Source of the DNA: an uncultured Solirubrobacter sp.
GTDB taxonomy: Bacteria > Actinomycetota > Thermoleophilia > Solirubrobacterales > Solirubrobacteraceae
DNA length: 7,040 nucleotides
Reading direction: 5' to 3'
Assembly: GCA_937871635.1 (NCBI GenBank)
Contig: CALMNS010000767.1
Span: 1 to 7,040 of the forward strand
In this document: in pieces, positions 1-6,006 of the stretch
Position numbering within the stretch: the first letter of the stretch is position 1
Layout of the letters: each line of letters begins with the position of its first letter
Position numbers and translations under genes: made by a program
The notes under the pieces: model-generated
Databases searched by the model: none
What the model was told of the DNA's origin: nothing
What the model saw: only the letters and a program-made list of their open reading frames with translations

Positions 1-906
1 CTGCTCGCCCCGATCCTGGCCCCGGGAGGCGCGCCCGGCGCCCGCCGCGTCGCCCACAGCGTCGTCGACCCCGGTACCCAGCGCGTCGAGCCCACCGCCC
101 GCCACCCCCGCCGAACCGGCCACAGCATCCGCGATGCCCGGGATGCCCGACGACTCACCTGCCTCGATCGGGACGAGCGCGTCGACGGGCTCGGCCTCGA
201 AGCGATAGCCGATCCCGAAGTGCGTGTGGATGTAGCGCCAGCCGGGCGACATGCGCTCGAGCTTCTGGCGCAGCTTGCGCACGAAGACGTCCACCGAGCG
301 GTCGCCGTGGACCATCGCGTAGCCCCAGACGCGCTGGTAGACCTCCTCGCGCTGCATGACCTGGCCCTGGGCCTCGGCGAGGAGCTGGATGAGCTCGAAC
401 TCGCGCCGGGTGAGGTCGACGGAGACGCCGCGGACGAACGCCTGGAACTGGTCCGCGCGCACCTCGACCTCGCCGACGGTGACCGGCCCGGAGTCCACCC
501 TCGTCTCGGCGCGCTTGCGCCGGCGCGCGACGGCCTCCACGCGGGCGATGAGCTCCTCCGGGTGACAGGGCTTGGTGATCCAGTCGTCGGCCCCCAGGCG
601 CAGCCCGCGCACGCGCTGGGCGACGGAGGACTGGCCCGTGCAGACCACGACGCCGAGACCCGGCAGCCGGGCGCACAGCTTCTCGAGGTACCCCCAGCCC
701 GCGGGGCCGAGGACGGCGAGGTCCACCACCATCGCGTTGAGCCGCATGGCGACCAGCGCGTCGAGCGGGACGGGCGACGCGAGGACCCGGTACTGCCAAC
801 CGGCGCCCTCCAGGCGCTTGGCCAGCACTTGCAGGAACCCGGTGTCCGAGTCGAGGACGGCGAGCCGGATGGGGGGCTGGCCTTCGCCCTGGTGCGTCCT
901 GGTCAT
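1..906 (-). CDS. OmpR/PhoB-family response regulator with Gly/Ala-rich C-terminal tail (3' end beyond window)
   Basis: The frame stays open from an ATG at 906 to base 1, giving 302 residues with no stop, so the C-terminus lies outside the window. A receiver domain covers about residues 13-130. It has the phosphoacceptor Asp62 in MVVDLAV, Thr90 in VVCTG and Lys112 in the GADDWITKP motif. An OmpR-type winged helix covers about 143-236, with recognition helix RSVDVFVRKLRQKL (203-216) and the closing GIGYRF strand. It probably binds PHO boxes and controls the phosphate regulon, inferred from its place just downstream of phoU; no sensor kinase is visible in the window. Two things are odd. The acidic cluster reads Asp19-Ser20-Asp21 where two or three consecutive acids are usual. 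Past residue 240 there is an Ala/Gly/Asp-rich extension of at least 60 residues that family members normally lack. A weak GACGAG lies just before the ATG. The family is certain; the PhoB/PhoP-like role is inferred. Confidence 0.9.
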   Translation of the reverse strand, partial: MTRTHQGEGQPPIRLAVLDSDTGFLQVLAKRLEGAGWQYRVLASPVPLDALVAMRLNAMVVDLAVLGPAGWGYLEKLCARLPGLGVVVCTGQSSVAQRVRGLRLGADDWITKPCHPEELIARVEAVARRRKRAETRVDSGPVTVGEVEVRADQFQAFVRGVSVDLTRREFELIQLLAEAQGQVMQREEVYQRVWGYAMVHGDRSVDVFVRKLRQKLERMSPGWRYIHTHFGIGYRFEAEPVDALVPIEAGESSGIPGIADAVAGSAGVAGGGLDALGTGVDDAVGDAAGAGRASRGQDRGEQ

Positions 907-915
907 CTCGTCGAG

Positions 916-944
916 AGAGTAGACCGGAGCCCCGGATGCGTTAC
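916..944 (-). promoter_or_regulatory. Candidate promoter of the response regulator gene
   Basis: On the minus strand a TANNNT-type -10 element, TACTCT (921-916), lies 9 bases before the ATG at 906. A GGTAAC segment sits 18 bases further upstream, in the -35 position. This would give a very short leader. It suggests the regulator can be transcribed separately from pst-phoU, in line with the 109-base gap after phoU. This is motif-based only. Confidence 0.4.
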
Positions 945-974
945 CGCCGCGACCATCCCGGTAACACGATGGTC
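940..974. promoter_or_regulatory. Interleaved inverted repeats upstream of the response regulator (possible operator)
   Basis: GTTACCG (940-946) and CGGTAAC (959-965) form a perfect 7-bp inverted repeat with a 12-base spacer. GACCAT (951-956) and ATGGTC (969-974) form a second, interleaved repeat, also with a 12-base spacer. The first repeat overlaps the presumed -35 region. Read on the minus strand, TGTGACC and TGTTACC also recur 11 bases apart, the same pitch as the PHO boxes elsewhere in the window, but without the TTCAC core. It could be an operator for autoregulation or for another factor. Confidence 0.35.
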
Positions 975-1015
975 ACAGCCGGAAGGTCGCAAGGTGCGGC
1001 TTCGAACGCCCGGGC

Positions 1016-1699
1016 TCAGGGGTGCGAGGCGTCGCTGAACTCGCGGAACAACCCGGTCACCACGAAGGCGACCTGCTCGCCGATGTCGACCGCGTTGTCG
1101 CCGAGGCGCTCGAGCGCCCGGGCGACCAGCATCATGTGCATCGCCCACTCGCGGGTGTCCTCGTCCGTGCCGATCTGGACCGCCAGCTTGAAGGCGTCGC
1201 GATTGAGCCGGTTGATGCGCTCGTCCTGGCGTACGAGGTCCTCGGCCAGCGCGACGTCGCGCAGCGCGAAGGCCTGCTTGGACTGCTGGACCTCGGACCT
1301 GGCGAGCCGGCCCATCTCCTCGACCATCTCGATGAGCCGCTTGTCGCGCGGGGGCTCGTGGCCGCTGAGGGGGATCAGCTTGGCGACGTTGACGCACTGG
1401 TCGCCCATACGCTCGGCGTGCTTGATGACGTGCAGCAACGCCGCGACGACCCGCAGGTCCGAGGCCACGGGCGACTGCAGGGCCAGCAGCGACAGGACGC
1501 CCTGGTGCACCTCGAGGAAGCGCCCGTCGATGCGGTCGTCGTCGGCGATGACGATCGACGCGAGCTCGATGTCCTGGTGCTTGAGCGCCTCAAGTGCGCG
1601 GTCGAGCGTGGAGACGACCATGTCGAGCGCCCCGAGCGTCTGGTCCTCGAGGACCCGCAGCTCCTCGCGGAACCGCATGCGCAGGGACTCGGGAGGCAC
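1016..1699 (-). CDS. phoU: Phosphate signalling protein PhoU
   Basis: The product has 227 residues from a GTG at 1699, or 220 from an ATG at 1678 (residue 8). The ATG gives MRFREELRVLEDQ, closer to usual PhoU N-termini, and neither start has a clear ribosome-binding site. It is an all-helical protein with the two PhoU repeats, each carrying the metal-binding signature: HAERMGDQCVNVAK (residues 94-107) and LERLGDNAVDIGEQ (196-209). PhoU is cytoplasmic. In known systems it links the state of the Pst transporter to the PhoR kinase and keeps the Pho response off when phosphate is plentiful. The gene follows pstB by 12 bases as the last gene of the pst operon. The length is normal for the family. 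Confidence 0.96.
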   Translation of the reverse strand: MPPESLRMRFREELRVLEDQTLGALDMVVSTLDRALEALKHQDIELASIVIADDDRIDGRFLEVHQGVLSLLALQSPVASDLRVVAALLHVIKHAERMGDQCVNVAKLIPLSGHEPPRDKRLIEMVEEMGRLARSEVQQSKQAFALRDVALAEDLVRQDERINRLNRDAFKLAVQIGTDEDTREWAMHMMLVARALERLGDNAVDIGEQVAFVVTGLFREFSDASHP

Positions 1700-1711
1700 G
1701 GCGGAGCGGGC

Positions 1712-2611
1712 CTACCCCACCTTGCCGGTGACGTAGTCCTCCGTCCGCTTGTCGGACGGGTTCTGGAAGATCTTGTCCGTCTGGTCGTACTCGACGACGG
1801 CGCCCGTGCGGTGCCCCGTGTCCCCGTCGAGTTCGACGGTGAAGAACGCCGTCATGTCCGAGACGCGGGCGGCCTGCTGCATGTTGTGGGTGACGATGAC
1901 GATGGAGTAGTCCTCCTTGAGCTCCATCATCAGGTCCTCGATGCGGCCGGTGGAGATCGGGTCGAGCGCCGAGCACGGCTCGTCCATGAGCAGGACGTCG
2001 GGCGAGGTGGCCAGCGACCGCGCGATGCACAGGCGCTGCTGCTGTCCGCCCGACATGCCGAAGGCGTTCGTCTTGAGGCGATCCTTGACCTCGTCCCACA
2101 GCGCCCCCCGGCGCAGCGCCGTCTCGACGATCTCGTCCATGTCGCCCTTGACGCCCATGACCCGCGGCCCGAAGGCGATGTTGTCGTAGATCGACTTGGG
2201 GAAGGGGTTGGGCTTCTGGAAGACCATCCCGATCCGCTTACGGACCTGCACCGGGTCGACGTCCGAGGCGTAGAGGTCCTGGCCGTGGTAGCCGATCGCG
2301 CCGGTGACCCGCGCGGTGGGGATCAGGTCGTTCATCCGGTTCAGGCAGCGGATGAAGGTCGACTTGCCGCAGCCGGACGGCCCGATCAGCGCGGTGATCT
2401 CGTTGCGCGCGAGCTTGATCCGCACATCGCGCACCGCGCGCTTGTCGCTGTAGTAGACCGAGACATTGTCGACGTCGAAGATCGTCTCGCGGCCCGCCGG
2501 CTCGGCGATGACGGCGGCCGGGGTGGAGACGTCCGCCGCCTCCCGCGCCCACTCCTCGTTGCGACCGTCGGAGTGCCGTGCTTCGCTGGGCTCGGTCATG
2601 CGGTCGGACAC
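1712..2611 (-). CDS. pstB: Phosphate ABC transporter ATP-binding protein PstB
   Basis: This is the cytoplasmic ATPase of the high-affinity phosphate importer, which pairs with PstC and PstA. The 299 residues carry all ABC motifs: Walker A GPSGCGKST (77-85), the Q-loop in VFQKPNPFP (130-138), the signature MSGGQQQR (186-193), Walker B VLLMDEP (206-212), D-loop SALD (214-217) and the switch His242 in IVTHN. The NPFP segment after the Q-loop is typical of PstB. An N-terminal extension of about 40 charged, low-complexity residues precedes the domain, which makes it longer than the roughly 250-260 residues usual for the family. The GTG at 2611 is preferred over the ATG at 2599 because GGGAG lies 5 bases before it. 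The gene begins 9 bases after the pstA stop. Confidence 0.97.
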   Translation of the reverse strand: MSDRMTEPSEARHSDGRNEEWAREAADVSTPAAVIAEPAGRETIFDVDNVSVYYSDKRAVRDVRIKLARNEITALIGPSGCGKSTFIRCLNRMNDLIPTARVTGAIGYHGQDLYASDVDPVQVRKRIGMVFQKPNPFPKSIYDNIAFGPRVMGVKGDMDEIVETALRRGALWDEVKDRLKTNAFGMSGGQQQRLCIARSLATSPDVLLMDEPCSALDPISTGRIEDLMMELKEDYSIVIVTHNMQQAARVSDMTAFFTVELDGDTGHRTGAVVEYDQTDKIFQNPSDKRTEDYVTGKVG

Positions 2612-2616
2612 GTTAG

Positions 2617-2621
2617 CTCCC
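2617..2621 (-). promoter_or_regulatory. Ribosome-binding site of pstB
   Basis: GGGAG, overlapping the last base of the pstA stop codon, lies 5 bases before the GTG at 2611. It supports GTG over the in-frame ATG four codons later, which would be 17 bases away. Confidence 0.6.
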
Positions 2622-3526
2622 TACCATTTCTGCTCGTAGCGGTTACGCAGGTAGATCGCCACCGAGTTCATCAGCAGCAGGATCACCAGCAGGACGATGA
2701 TCGCAGCGGCGGCCAGGTCGCGGAACGCCGGGTCGGAGTCCGTGACCGCCTCGAGGATCTGGATCGGCAGGGCCGAGAAGGACGAGAGGAGCCCGTCGGA
2801 GTCGAACCGGTAGAAGGCGACCGCGCCGACCAGGATGAGCGGGGCGGTCTCCCCGATCGCCCGGGAGAGCGCGAGGATCACGCCCGTCGCGATGCCCGGC
2901 AGCGCCCCCGGGAGCACCTGCTTCCAGATCGTCTGCCACTGCGTCGCGCCGAGGGCCAGTGACCCGTCGCGGATCGAGGAGGGCACCGCGCGGATCGCCT
3001 CGCGGGCGACCACGATGACCACCGGAAGGACCAGCAGCCCGAGGGTCAGCGCGCCCGCCAAGAGCACCCGGCCGAGGGACAGCGGGCCGCGGACGATCCA
3101 GGCCAGGCCGAGGATGCCGTAGACGATCGAGGGCACCGCGGCGAGGTTCTGGATGTTGAGCTCGATGAGCCGGTTCCACCAGCGCTCGGGGTCGGCGTAC
3201 TCCTCGAGGTAGATGGCCGTCGCGATGCCGACCGGGACGATGAACGCCGCGGTGACCACGATGAGCAGCAGGGTGCCCTGGAGCGCCGAGCGGACACCGG
3301 AGTCCTCGGGCCGGATCCGGGACGGGAAGGACGAAAGGAAGTCCGCGCTGAGCAGGGGGACCCCGTCGCGGGCGACGTCGACGATGAGGACGAGGAGGAA
3401 CAGCAGGCCCACCAGCGTCGAGAGCAGCATCGTCGCCTTGAACGCCGCCTCCTTGAGCCGCTGCGCGCCAGACGCCGGATCGACGGCGCGCCGGGTGGCC
3501 TCGCGATGACCGGCGGTGACGGCCAT
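2621..3526 (-). CDS. pstA: Phosphate ABC transporter permease PstA
   Basis: This is an inner-membrane permease subunit that forms the phosphate channel with PstC. The 301 residues include hydrophobic segments at roughly 32-52, 84-107, 123-145, 152-174, 205-237 and 271-294. The cytoplasmic EAA loop that contacts PstB is REAIRAVPSSIRDGSLALGA, residues 175-194, followed by TQWQTIWKQVLP. The segment SRAIGETAPL (221-230) is also typical of the Pst permease pair. The ATG shares one base with the pstC stop (TGATG), an arrangement that favours translational coupling. The roughly 30-residue hydrophilic N-terminus is cytoplasmic by the positive-inside rule. The length fits the family, and the distinction from PstC rests on motif details and gene order. 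Confidence 0.96.
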   Translation of the reverse strand: MAVTAGHREATRRAVDPASGAQRLKEAAFKATMLLSTLVGLLFLLVLIVDVARDGVPLLSADFLSSFPSRIRPEDSGVRSALQGTLLLIVVTAAFIVPVGIATAIYLEEYADPERWWNRLIELNIQNLAAVPSIVYGILGLAWIVRGPLSLGRVLLAGALTLGLLVLPVVIVVAREAIRAVPSSIRDGSLALGATQWQTIWKQVLPGALPGIATGVILALSRAIGETAPLILVGAVAFYRFDSDGLLSSFSALPIQILEAVTDSDPAFRDLAAAAIIVLLVILLLMNSVAIYLRNRYEQKW

Positions 3527-4491
3527 CAGTCGTAGACCTGGCGGAAGCGACGGACGAGGCGGATCGCCACGGCGTTGACCAGCAGCGTGATCACGAACAG
3601 CGTGGTGCCGACCGCGAAGATGGTCTGGAACTCCGTGCCGCCCTGGGAGATGTCGCCGCGGGCGGTCTGCGCGATGAACGCGGCCATGGTCTGGTGCGAC
3701 ACGCCGAGGTCCAGGGTCAGGTTGGGGTCCGCGCCCGCCGCGATCAGGATCACCACCGTCTCCCCGATCGCCCGCGAGGCGCCGAGGACCAGCGCGGCGA
3801 CGATGCCCGAGAGGGCGGCGGGGAAGACGACCCGCAGGACGACCTGCCGCTGGGTCGCGCCGAGGCCGAAGGCGCCTTCGCGCAGCGACTGCGGAACGGC
3901 CGACAGCGCGTCCTCGGCCACCGAGGCGATCGTGGGGAGCACGAGGATGCCCAGCACGATGCCGGCGGAGAGCCCGTTGAAGATCCGGACTTCGACCCCG
4001 AGCAGGTCCCGCAGGACGACCGGCGTGACGTAGGTCAGCGCGAAGTAGCCGAGGACGATGGTCGGGATGCCGGCCAGGACCTCGAGGGTCGGCTTGACCA
4101 GGCGCCGGACGCGCGGCGAGGCGTACTCCGACAGGTAGATCGCCGAGGCGAGGCCGAGCGGGATGGCGATGAGCAGGCCGATCAGCGTGAGGTAGACCGT
4201 GCTCCAGATCAACGGGAGCACCCCGAAGGACTGCTGGGCGCCGCGCCGCAGCGGGTTCCAGTCCGTGCCGAAGAAGAACTCGGCGAACCCCACCTCCCCG
4301 AAGAACGAGATCGTCTCGTTGAGGAGCGAGATCACGATCCCCGTGGTGGTGACCACCGAGAGCACCGCCGCGACGGCGAGCAGGACCTTGATGACCTGCT
4401 CGCCGGTGGAGCGCCGCGTCCGGCGGTAGCGCAGGCCGGCCCCCGGGCCCGAGGGGCCGGCCGCACGCGCGGTGAAGTCCGCGGACGCCAT
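3526..4491 (-). CDS. pstC: Phosphate ABC transporter permease PstC
   Basis: This is the partner permease of PstA in the phosphate importer. The 321 residues start with about 32 basic, hydrophilic residues. Hydrophobic segments follow at about 33-57, 92-119, 134-160, 173-192, 221-250 and 289-313. The EAA loop occupies 193-224, containing EDALSAVPQSLREGAFGLGA and ending RVVFP. The periplasmic stretch between the first two segments (FFGTDWNP, 72-80) is typical of PstC, as is SRAIGETVVI (239-248). The ATG at 4491 lies 7 bases after the pstS stop, with no obvious Shine-Dalgarno sequence, so translation may depend on pstS. The order pstS-pstC-pstA-pstB is the standard one. Confidence 0.96.
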   Translation of the reverse strand: MASADFTARAAGPSGPGAGLRYRRTRRSTGEQVIKVLLAVAAVLSVVTTTGIVISLLNETISFFGEVGFAEFFFGTDWNPLRRGAQQSFGVLPLIWSTVYLTLIGLLIAIPLGLASAIYLSEYASPRVRRLVKPTLEVLAGIPTIVLGYFALTYVTPVVLRDLLGVEVRIFNGLSAGIVLGILVLPTIASVAEDALSAVPQSLREGAFGLGATQRQVVLRVVFPAALSGIVAALVLGASRAIGETVVILIAAGADPNLTLDLGVSHQTMAAFIAQTARGDISQGGTEFQTIFAVGTTLFVITLLVNAVAIRLVRRFRQVYD

Positions 4492-4498
4492 CGTCGGG

Positions 4499-5467
4499 CT
4501 AGGCGCCCAGCTTCGTCTTGGCCTCGGCCGCCTGCTCGGGCGTCAGGGGCACGATCTTCGCGGCCTCGGCGATCGCCTGCTGCTCCGTGTTGACGAACTC
4601 CATGAACGCCTTGACCTCGGGCTTGGCCAGCGCTTCCTCGCTCGGGTACATGAACAGCGGACGCGCGAGCGGCTTGTAGGAGCCGTCCTGGATCGTCTGC
4701 GCGGACGGGGCGACGCAGCCGTCCCCACCGTCGACCTGGGCGATGTTCACGCGGTCCCCGGCCTCCTCGGCGAACGAGAAGCCGACGTACCCCAGGGCGC
4801 CCTCGGTGCCCTCGATGCCGGTGACGATCTGGTTGTCGTTCGCCGACGTCTCGACGTTGCGGGTGCGCTGCTCGGCGTCCGTCTCGAGCACCGCCTCGGT
4901 GAAGAAGTCGAACGTGCCCGACTCCTCACCCGGGGTGAAGAAGGAGACCTCCTGGTCGGGCAGGTCCCCGCCGGCGTCCGAGTAGTTCGTGATCCGGGAG
5001 TCCGGCGCGAGCAGCCGCTTGAGCTGCCCCGTGGTCAGGCAGTCGACCTGGGTGGCCGGGTGCGTCACGACCGCGATCCCGTCGTTGGCGACCTGGACCT
5101 CGCTCGGCGCGACGTTGGCCTTCGTGCAGGCCTCCGTCTCGTCGTCCTCGATGGCCCGCGAGGCGGTCGAGATCTGCGTCTCACCCGCGCAGAAGCGCTC
5201 GAAGCCGTCGCCCGTGCCGGCGCCGCCGACCGTGATCTTCACGTTCGGGGCCTGCTCCTGGAAGAGCTCGGCGGCCGCCTCGGCGAAGGGCTGCACCGTG
5301 GAGGAGCCGTCGATGGCGATGGCGCCCGTCAGGTCCTGGGTGGCCGACGCCTGCTCCTCGGGAGCGCCGCCGCCGCCCCCGCCAGAACCCTCCTCGTCGT
5401 CACCGCACGCGGCCAGGCCGAGCGACGCGGTGAGGGCGAGGGCGACGAGTGTCCGATGTGGCTTCAA
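4499..5467 (-). CDS. pstS: Phosphate-binding lipoprotein PstS
   Basis: This is the extracytoplasmic phosphate-binding protein that feeds the PstCA channel. The 322 residues start MKPHRTLVALALTASLGLAAC, a lipoprotein signal with lipobox LAAC and lipidated Cys21. An acidic, poly-glycine linker follows (22-45), which would hold the binding domain off the membrane. Phosphate-binding signatures are DGSSTVQP (53-60), GGAGTGDGFERF (81-92), the STASRAI segment (100-106) and ESGTFDFF (182-189). The start codon is TTG at 5467, supported by AGGAG 7 bases upstream and by the signal peptide beginning there; no ATG or GTG fits. It is the first gene of the pst operon and lies 58 bases downstream of a four-unit PHO-box array, so strong induction under phosphate starvation is expected. 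Confidence 0.97.
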   Translation of the reverse strand: MKPHRTLVALALTASLGLAACGDDEEGSGGGGGGAPEEQASATQDLTGAIAIDGSSTVQPFAEAAAELFQEQAPNVKITVGGAGTGDGFERFCAGETQISTASRAIEDDETEACTKANVAPSEVQVANDGIAVVTHPATQVDCLTTGQLKRLLAPDSRITNYSDAGGDLPDQEVSFFTPGEESGTFDFFTEAVLETDAEQRTRNVETSANDNQIVTGIEGTEGALGYVGFSFAEEAGDRVNIAQVDGGDGCVAPSAQTIQDGSYKPLARPLFMYPSEEALAKPEVKAFMEFVNTEQQAIAEAAKIVPLTPEQAAEAKTKLGA

Positions 5468-5474
5468 GTGCGTT

Positions 5475-5479
5475 CTCCT
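5475..5479 (-). promoter_or_regulatory. Ribosome-binding site deciding the TTG start of pstS
   Basis: AGGAG on the minus strand lies 7 bases before TTG (5467-5465). It is one of the clearest Shine-Dalgarno sequences in the window and supports a non-ATG start for this gene. Confidence 0.75.
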
Positions 5480-5486
5480 GAGAAGT

Positions 5487-5521
5487 CGGGGTTTGACCCC
5501 GGCGAGGCTGTCAGGCCTCGC
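5487..5521. other. Two stacked hairpins in the pstS leader region
   Basis: Two perfect stems abut. CGGGG (5487-5491) pairs with CCCCG (5497-5501) around the loop TTTGA. GCGAGGC (5502-5508) pairs with GCCTCGC (5515-5521) around the loop TGTCAG. They lie between the PHO-box array and the pstS ribosome-binding site, so they would sit in the pstS leader RNA or overlap its core promoter, depending on the start site. There is no T-run, so a simple terminator is unlikely. Confidence 0.45.
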
Positions 5522-5525
5522 GGGC

Positions 5526-5569
5526 CATCTTGTGATCGATCTGTGAGCGAGTTGTGAAAAGCAGGTGAA
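5526..5569 (-). promoter_or_regulatory. PHO-box array upstream of pstS (four 11-bp direct repeats)
   Basis: Read on the minus strand from upstream, the units are TTCACCTGCTT, TTCACAACTCG, CTCACAGATCG and ATCACAAGATG. On the plus strand, GTGA recurs at 5532, 5543, 5554 and 5565, exactly 11 bases apart. This pitch and the TTCAC core match the PhoP/PhoB binding sites of actinobacteria (direct repeats resembling GTTCACC), where each unit binds one winged-helix domain. The array reads in the same direction as pstS and ends 58 bases before its start codon. Confidence 0.85.
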
Positions 5570-5576
5570 GGCCGGC

Positions 5577-5891
5577 TCACACGCGGTAGCCGAAGCCGAA
5601 GTGCGTGTGAATGAGCCGACGGTCCGGCAGGACGGCGCCGAGCTTGACCCGGAGCTTGTGGACGTAGACGTCCACGGAGCGGTCCTCCGGGCGCAGCGTC
5701 CCGCCCCAGACCTCCGCGAAGAGCTCCTCGCGCGACACGACGCGACCCTCGCGCCGGACGAGCGCGCAGAGGACGCCGAACTCGCGCACGGACAGGGTCA
5801 GCGGCTGCCCGCCGGCGCGGGCCAGGCCGATCTCCGGCAGCACCTCAAGCTCACCGGACCGGAGCACCTCGGTGTCGTCGGTGGCGGTCAT
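5577..5891 (-). CDS. Stand-alone OmpR-type winged-helix DNA-binding protein (no receiver domain)
   Basis: The product is 104 residues from an ATG at 5891, almost entirely an OmpR/PhoB-type effector domain (about residues 12-103). It shows LTLSVREFGVLCALVRREGR (31-50), the transactivation-loop segment SREELFAEVWGG (53-64), recognition helix RSVDVYVHKLRVKL (71-84) and the closing strand THFGFGYRV. No receiver precedes it: the upstream DNA carries a PHO-box array instead of coding sequence. The recognition helix is nearly the same as that of the response regulator at 1-906 (RSVDVFVRKLRQKL), and both end IHTHFG-GYR. It may therefore bind the same PHO boxes without needing phosphorylation, as activator or competitor; that is inference. 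The gene lies just upstream of the pstS PHO box on the same strand and has an array of its own 29 bases before its start. No clear Shine-Dalgarno sequence is seen. Confidence 0.88.
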   Translation of the reverse strand: MTATDDTEVLRSGELEVLPEIGLARAGGQPLTLSVREFGVLCALVRREGRVVSREELFAEVWGGTLRPEDRSVDVYVHKLRVKLGAVLPDRRLIHTHFGFGYRV

Positions 5892-5920
5892 CGCCCGGCA
5901 GGCTCGCGGCTCGATCCGCG

Positions 5921-5964
5921 GCGGTGGTTACCGGACGGTGAACTCCGTGTGAAACGCTCGTGAA
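5921..5964 (-). promoter_or_regulatory. PHO-box array between the winged-helix gene and the DUF47 gene
   Basis: Read on the minus strand, the units are TTCACGAGCGT, TTCACACGGAG, TTCACCGTCCG and a degenerate fourth, GTAACCACCGC. On the plus strand GTGAA occurs at 5938, 5949 and 5960, again 11 bases apart. The TTCAC sense points toward the winged-helix gene, whose ATG is 29 bases beyond the array. The divergent DUF47 gene begins about 42 bases from the other edge, so one array could serve both. Confidence 0.78.
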
Positions 5965-5993
5965 CCTCCCGGACGAGTCGGGGAGGTCGCGCG

Positions 5994-5999
5994 TAGGGT
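5994..5999 (+). promoter_or_regulatory. Candidate -10 element of the DUF47 gene
   Basis: TAGGGT fits the actinobacterial TANNNT -10 pattern and ends 7 bases before position 6007, the spacing seen in leaderless promoters. No convincing -35 hexamer is present. The neighbouring PHO-box array could supply activation. This is based on one short motif. Confidence 0.35.
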
Positions 6000-6006
6000 C
6001 TGGTCC

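Noticed and set aside
155..799. A 214-codon minus-strand open frame over the response regulator
   Set aside because: It is out of frame with the regulator, whose receiver and winged-helix motifs are plain in the neighbouring frame, and is composed mainly of Arg, Ala, Gly and Pro.
1008..1015. GCCCGGGC as a terminator after phoU
   Set aside because: It is an 8-base self-complementary word with no loop and no T-run, common by chance at this GC content.
1022..2962. A 646-codon open frame on the plus strand across phoU, pstB and the end of pstA
   Set aside because: It is antisense to three genes with clear family motifs. Its Arg/Asp/Leu/Val-rich sequence with no domain is typical of mirror frames in very GC-rich DNA.
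5487..5521. A riboswitch or attenuator in the pstS leader
   Set aside because: The two short hairpins do not match a known riboswitch and lack a T-run; they are listed only as hairpins.
4472..5557. A 361-codon plus-strand open frame over pstS
   Set aside because: It is antisense to the whole of pstS, including its lipobox and phosphate-binding motifs.
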